From contig JAVWTD010000003.1 in NCBI GenBank assembly GCA_036667875.1, forward strand, positions 1 through 64,000: a stretch of DNA of 64,000 nucleotides, in the 5' to 3' direction. Positions 62,854 to 64,000 of this stretch are shown in pieces. The notes below the pieces were generated by a model, which was not told where the DNA came from, did not search any database, and was given only the letters and a program-made list of their open reading frames with translations. The translations under genes and the position numbers were made by a program. This stretch comes from CAJGDV01 sp036667875. Lineage in GTDB: Bacteria; Bacillota_I; Bacilli_A; RF39; UBA660. Numbering within the stretch: position 1 is the stretch's first letter; the number at the start of each line of letters is the position of its first letter.

Positions 62854-64000
62854 CTACATTACTGATGGAATTTCGATTGCTAAAAGGTTAAGCATTTCTT
62901 TTATTATTTTATTAGATAATGCTAAAATATATAACCAATCTTTTTTATTTGTTTCATCTTCCATACCATTAATATGATTGTTTTGATAAAAAATATTACA
63001 TGCTACACATAAATTATATACATATTCTGCAATATAGTGAGGCATTCTTGTTTCAAAAGCTGTTTCTACTGCTGTTGGGTAGTCAAGCATTTTTAATCTT
63101 AAATCTCTATCATATTTATTATAGATACAATCAGTTAGGACATTTTCCATTCCTTCTTCTTTAAGAATTTTATTTATTCTTAAGTAAGTATATAGTATAT
63201 AAGGTCCTGTCTTACCTGATACATCAGAAAACTTATTTAAATCAAAAATGTAATCTTTTTCTCTACAGTTTTGTAAATCTGCAAATTTTAAAATAGCATT
63301 GGCAATTTTGTTAACATCTTCTAAAGACATATCTTTATTACTTTCTTTTTTACTAATAAAAAGTTGTCTTGTTTGTTCAAATAGTCCTTCTAGTTTAGGA
63401 TTATCTCCGTTTCTTGTCTTATATGGTTTTCCATCTTCTCCATTAACGGTTCCATATCCTAAATGTTCTAAAGCAGACTTTGGGATTAACCCTCCCATCT
63501 CACTACTTCTGAATACTTGTTCAAAGTGAAGAGATTGTCTACTGTCTACTACATATAAAATATGATCTGGATTAAAGTCTTCAATTCTTTGTTCAATTGT
63601 TCCTAAATCAGTTGATGCGTAAAGATAAGCTCCATTACTTTTTTTGAATAATAATGGTGGTATTTCTTTTTTGTCTTCTTCAGTTTGAACTTCTACAATA
63701 TATGCACCACGGCTTTCTTTGAGAATACCTTTTTGATTAAATTTGTCTTCAACTTTAGAAAGATAATCATAAGAATCACTTTCACCATACCAATAGTCAA
63801 AGTTTGCTCCAAGAAAGTCATAATTTTTTTTGATGTCTGCTACTGAAACTTCTACAATTCTTCTCCAAAGTCTATGATAAAGTTCATTTCCTTCTTGTAA
63901 TTTCTTAGTAATTTCTGCACAGTCTTCTTTTATTTTTTCATCTTCTTTGCATATTCCACTCATTTCTGGATAGATTTTTTCTAGATATAATACATTTATG
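62854..64000 (-). CDS. argS: Arginyl-tRNA synthetase, C-terminal part (gene continues beyond the window)
   Basis: The reading frame is open to the right edge (INVLYLEKIYPEMSG precedes an internal Met at 63963), so the 5' end with the HIGH motif is outside. Visible parts are the class Ia core (GAYLYASTDLGTIEQRIE, ILYVVDSRQSLHFEQVF), GTVNGEDGKPYKTRNGDNP (KMSK-equivalent region), and the all-helical anticodon-binding domain with DYIFDLNKFSDVSGKTGPYI and the end LLAIEIPSVM. It joins arginine to tRNA-Arg. Confidence 0.95.
   Translation of the reverse strand, partial: INVLYLEKIYPEMSGICKEDEKIKEDCAEITKKLQEGNELYHRLWRRIVEVSVADIKKNYDFLGANFDYWYGESDSYDYLSKVEDKFNQKGILKESRGAYIVEVQTEEDKKEIPPLLFKKSNGAYLYASTDLGTIEQRIEDFNPDHILYVVDSRQSLHFEQVFRSSEMGGLIPKSALEHLGYGTVNGEDGKPYKTRNGDNPKLEGLFEQTRQLFISKKESNKDMSLEDVNKIANAILKFADLQNCREKDYIFDLNKFSDVSGKTGPYILYTYLRINKILKEEGMENVLTDCIYNKYDRDLRLKMLDYPTAVETAFETRMPHYIAEYVYNLCVACNIFYQNNHINGMEDETNKKDWLYILALSNKIIKEMLNLLAIEIPSVM

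Noticed and set aside
1..64000. Alternative genetic code (TGA as Trp), suggested by the Mollicutes-like composition
   Set aside because: TGA ends genes cleanly, for example at the VirB4 split (TGATG at 48023-48027), and conserved Trp positions use TGG.

Overview
The window comes from a low-GC (AT-rich), standard-code, monoderm Bacillota chromosome, most probably an uncultured spore-forming member of the Bacilli (Erysipelotrichales/RF39-like by flavour). Supporting signs are spoIVA, cotJ-type coat genes, the RNA polymerase delta subunit, PolC, GatCAB, a T-box leader, strong Shine-Dalgarno sites and TGA used as stop. Two 100-N gaps (8193-8292 and 18140-18239) are each flanked by an exact 55-base duplication, so they are unmerged contig ends rather than missing sequence. 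Nearly all genes lie on the minus strand; the exceptions are a DEAD-box helicase gene and a small pilin-like gene.

Layout. 1-1724: the 5' part of a type IV prepilin-like leucine-rich-repeat surface protein, running off the left edge. 1763-8490: housekeeping translation block (cca, HU, asnS, gatBAC) behind an Asn-type T-box, itself preceded by tRNA-Asn genes with a consensus promoter. 8569-13300: a zinc-ribbon membrane protein, then an alternating array of three VirB2-like proteins (two fused to wall-active domains) and two paralogous lipoproteins. 13377-15488: spoIVA and a TPR membrane protein. 15644-29743: DEAD-box helicase, polA, polC, phosphodiester glycosidase, DUF6273-like protein, gpmI and a lipid kinase. 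29755-39850: a complete four-gene Wadjet (JetABCD) anti-plasmid cassette bracketed by two paralogs of an unrecognised family. 39906-61167: a 21-kb surface-machine locus. 61294-64000: cotJC, a cotJA-cotJB fusion, rpoE (delta) and the 3' part of argS.

The most interesting region is 39906-61167. It puts Tad-type pilus parts (CpaB, TadA, TadB, TadC, TadZ, a small pilin, TadE-like proteins) next to type IV secretion parts (VirB2-, VirB3/PrgI-, VirB6- and VirB4-like proteins, VirD4, and a SpoIID+C39 wall protein). No relaxase, integrase or replication gene is present, and the locus sits between ordinary chromosomal genes. The VirB2-like module recurs in the array at 9.6-13.3 kb, so the two loci probably belong to one apparatus. 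Several of these operons share a TGTTATACT extended -10 element, and two share 20 of 20 bases around it. I infer a resident envelope-spanning secretion or adhesion machine rather than a mobile conjugative element.

I found no CRISPR array, insertion sequence, integrase or phage gene.
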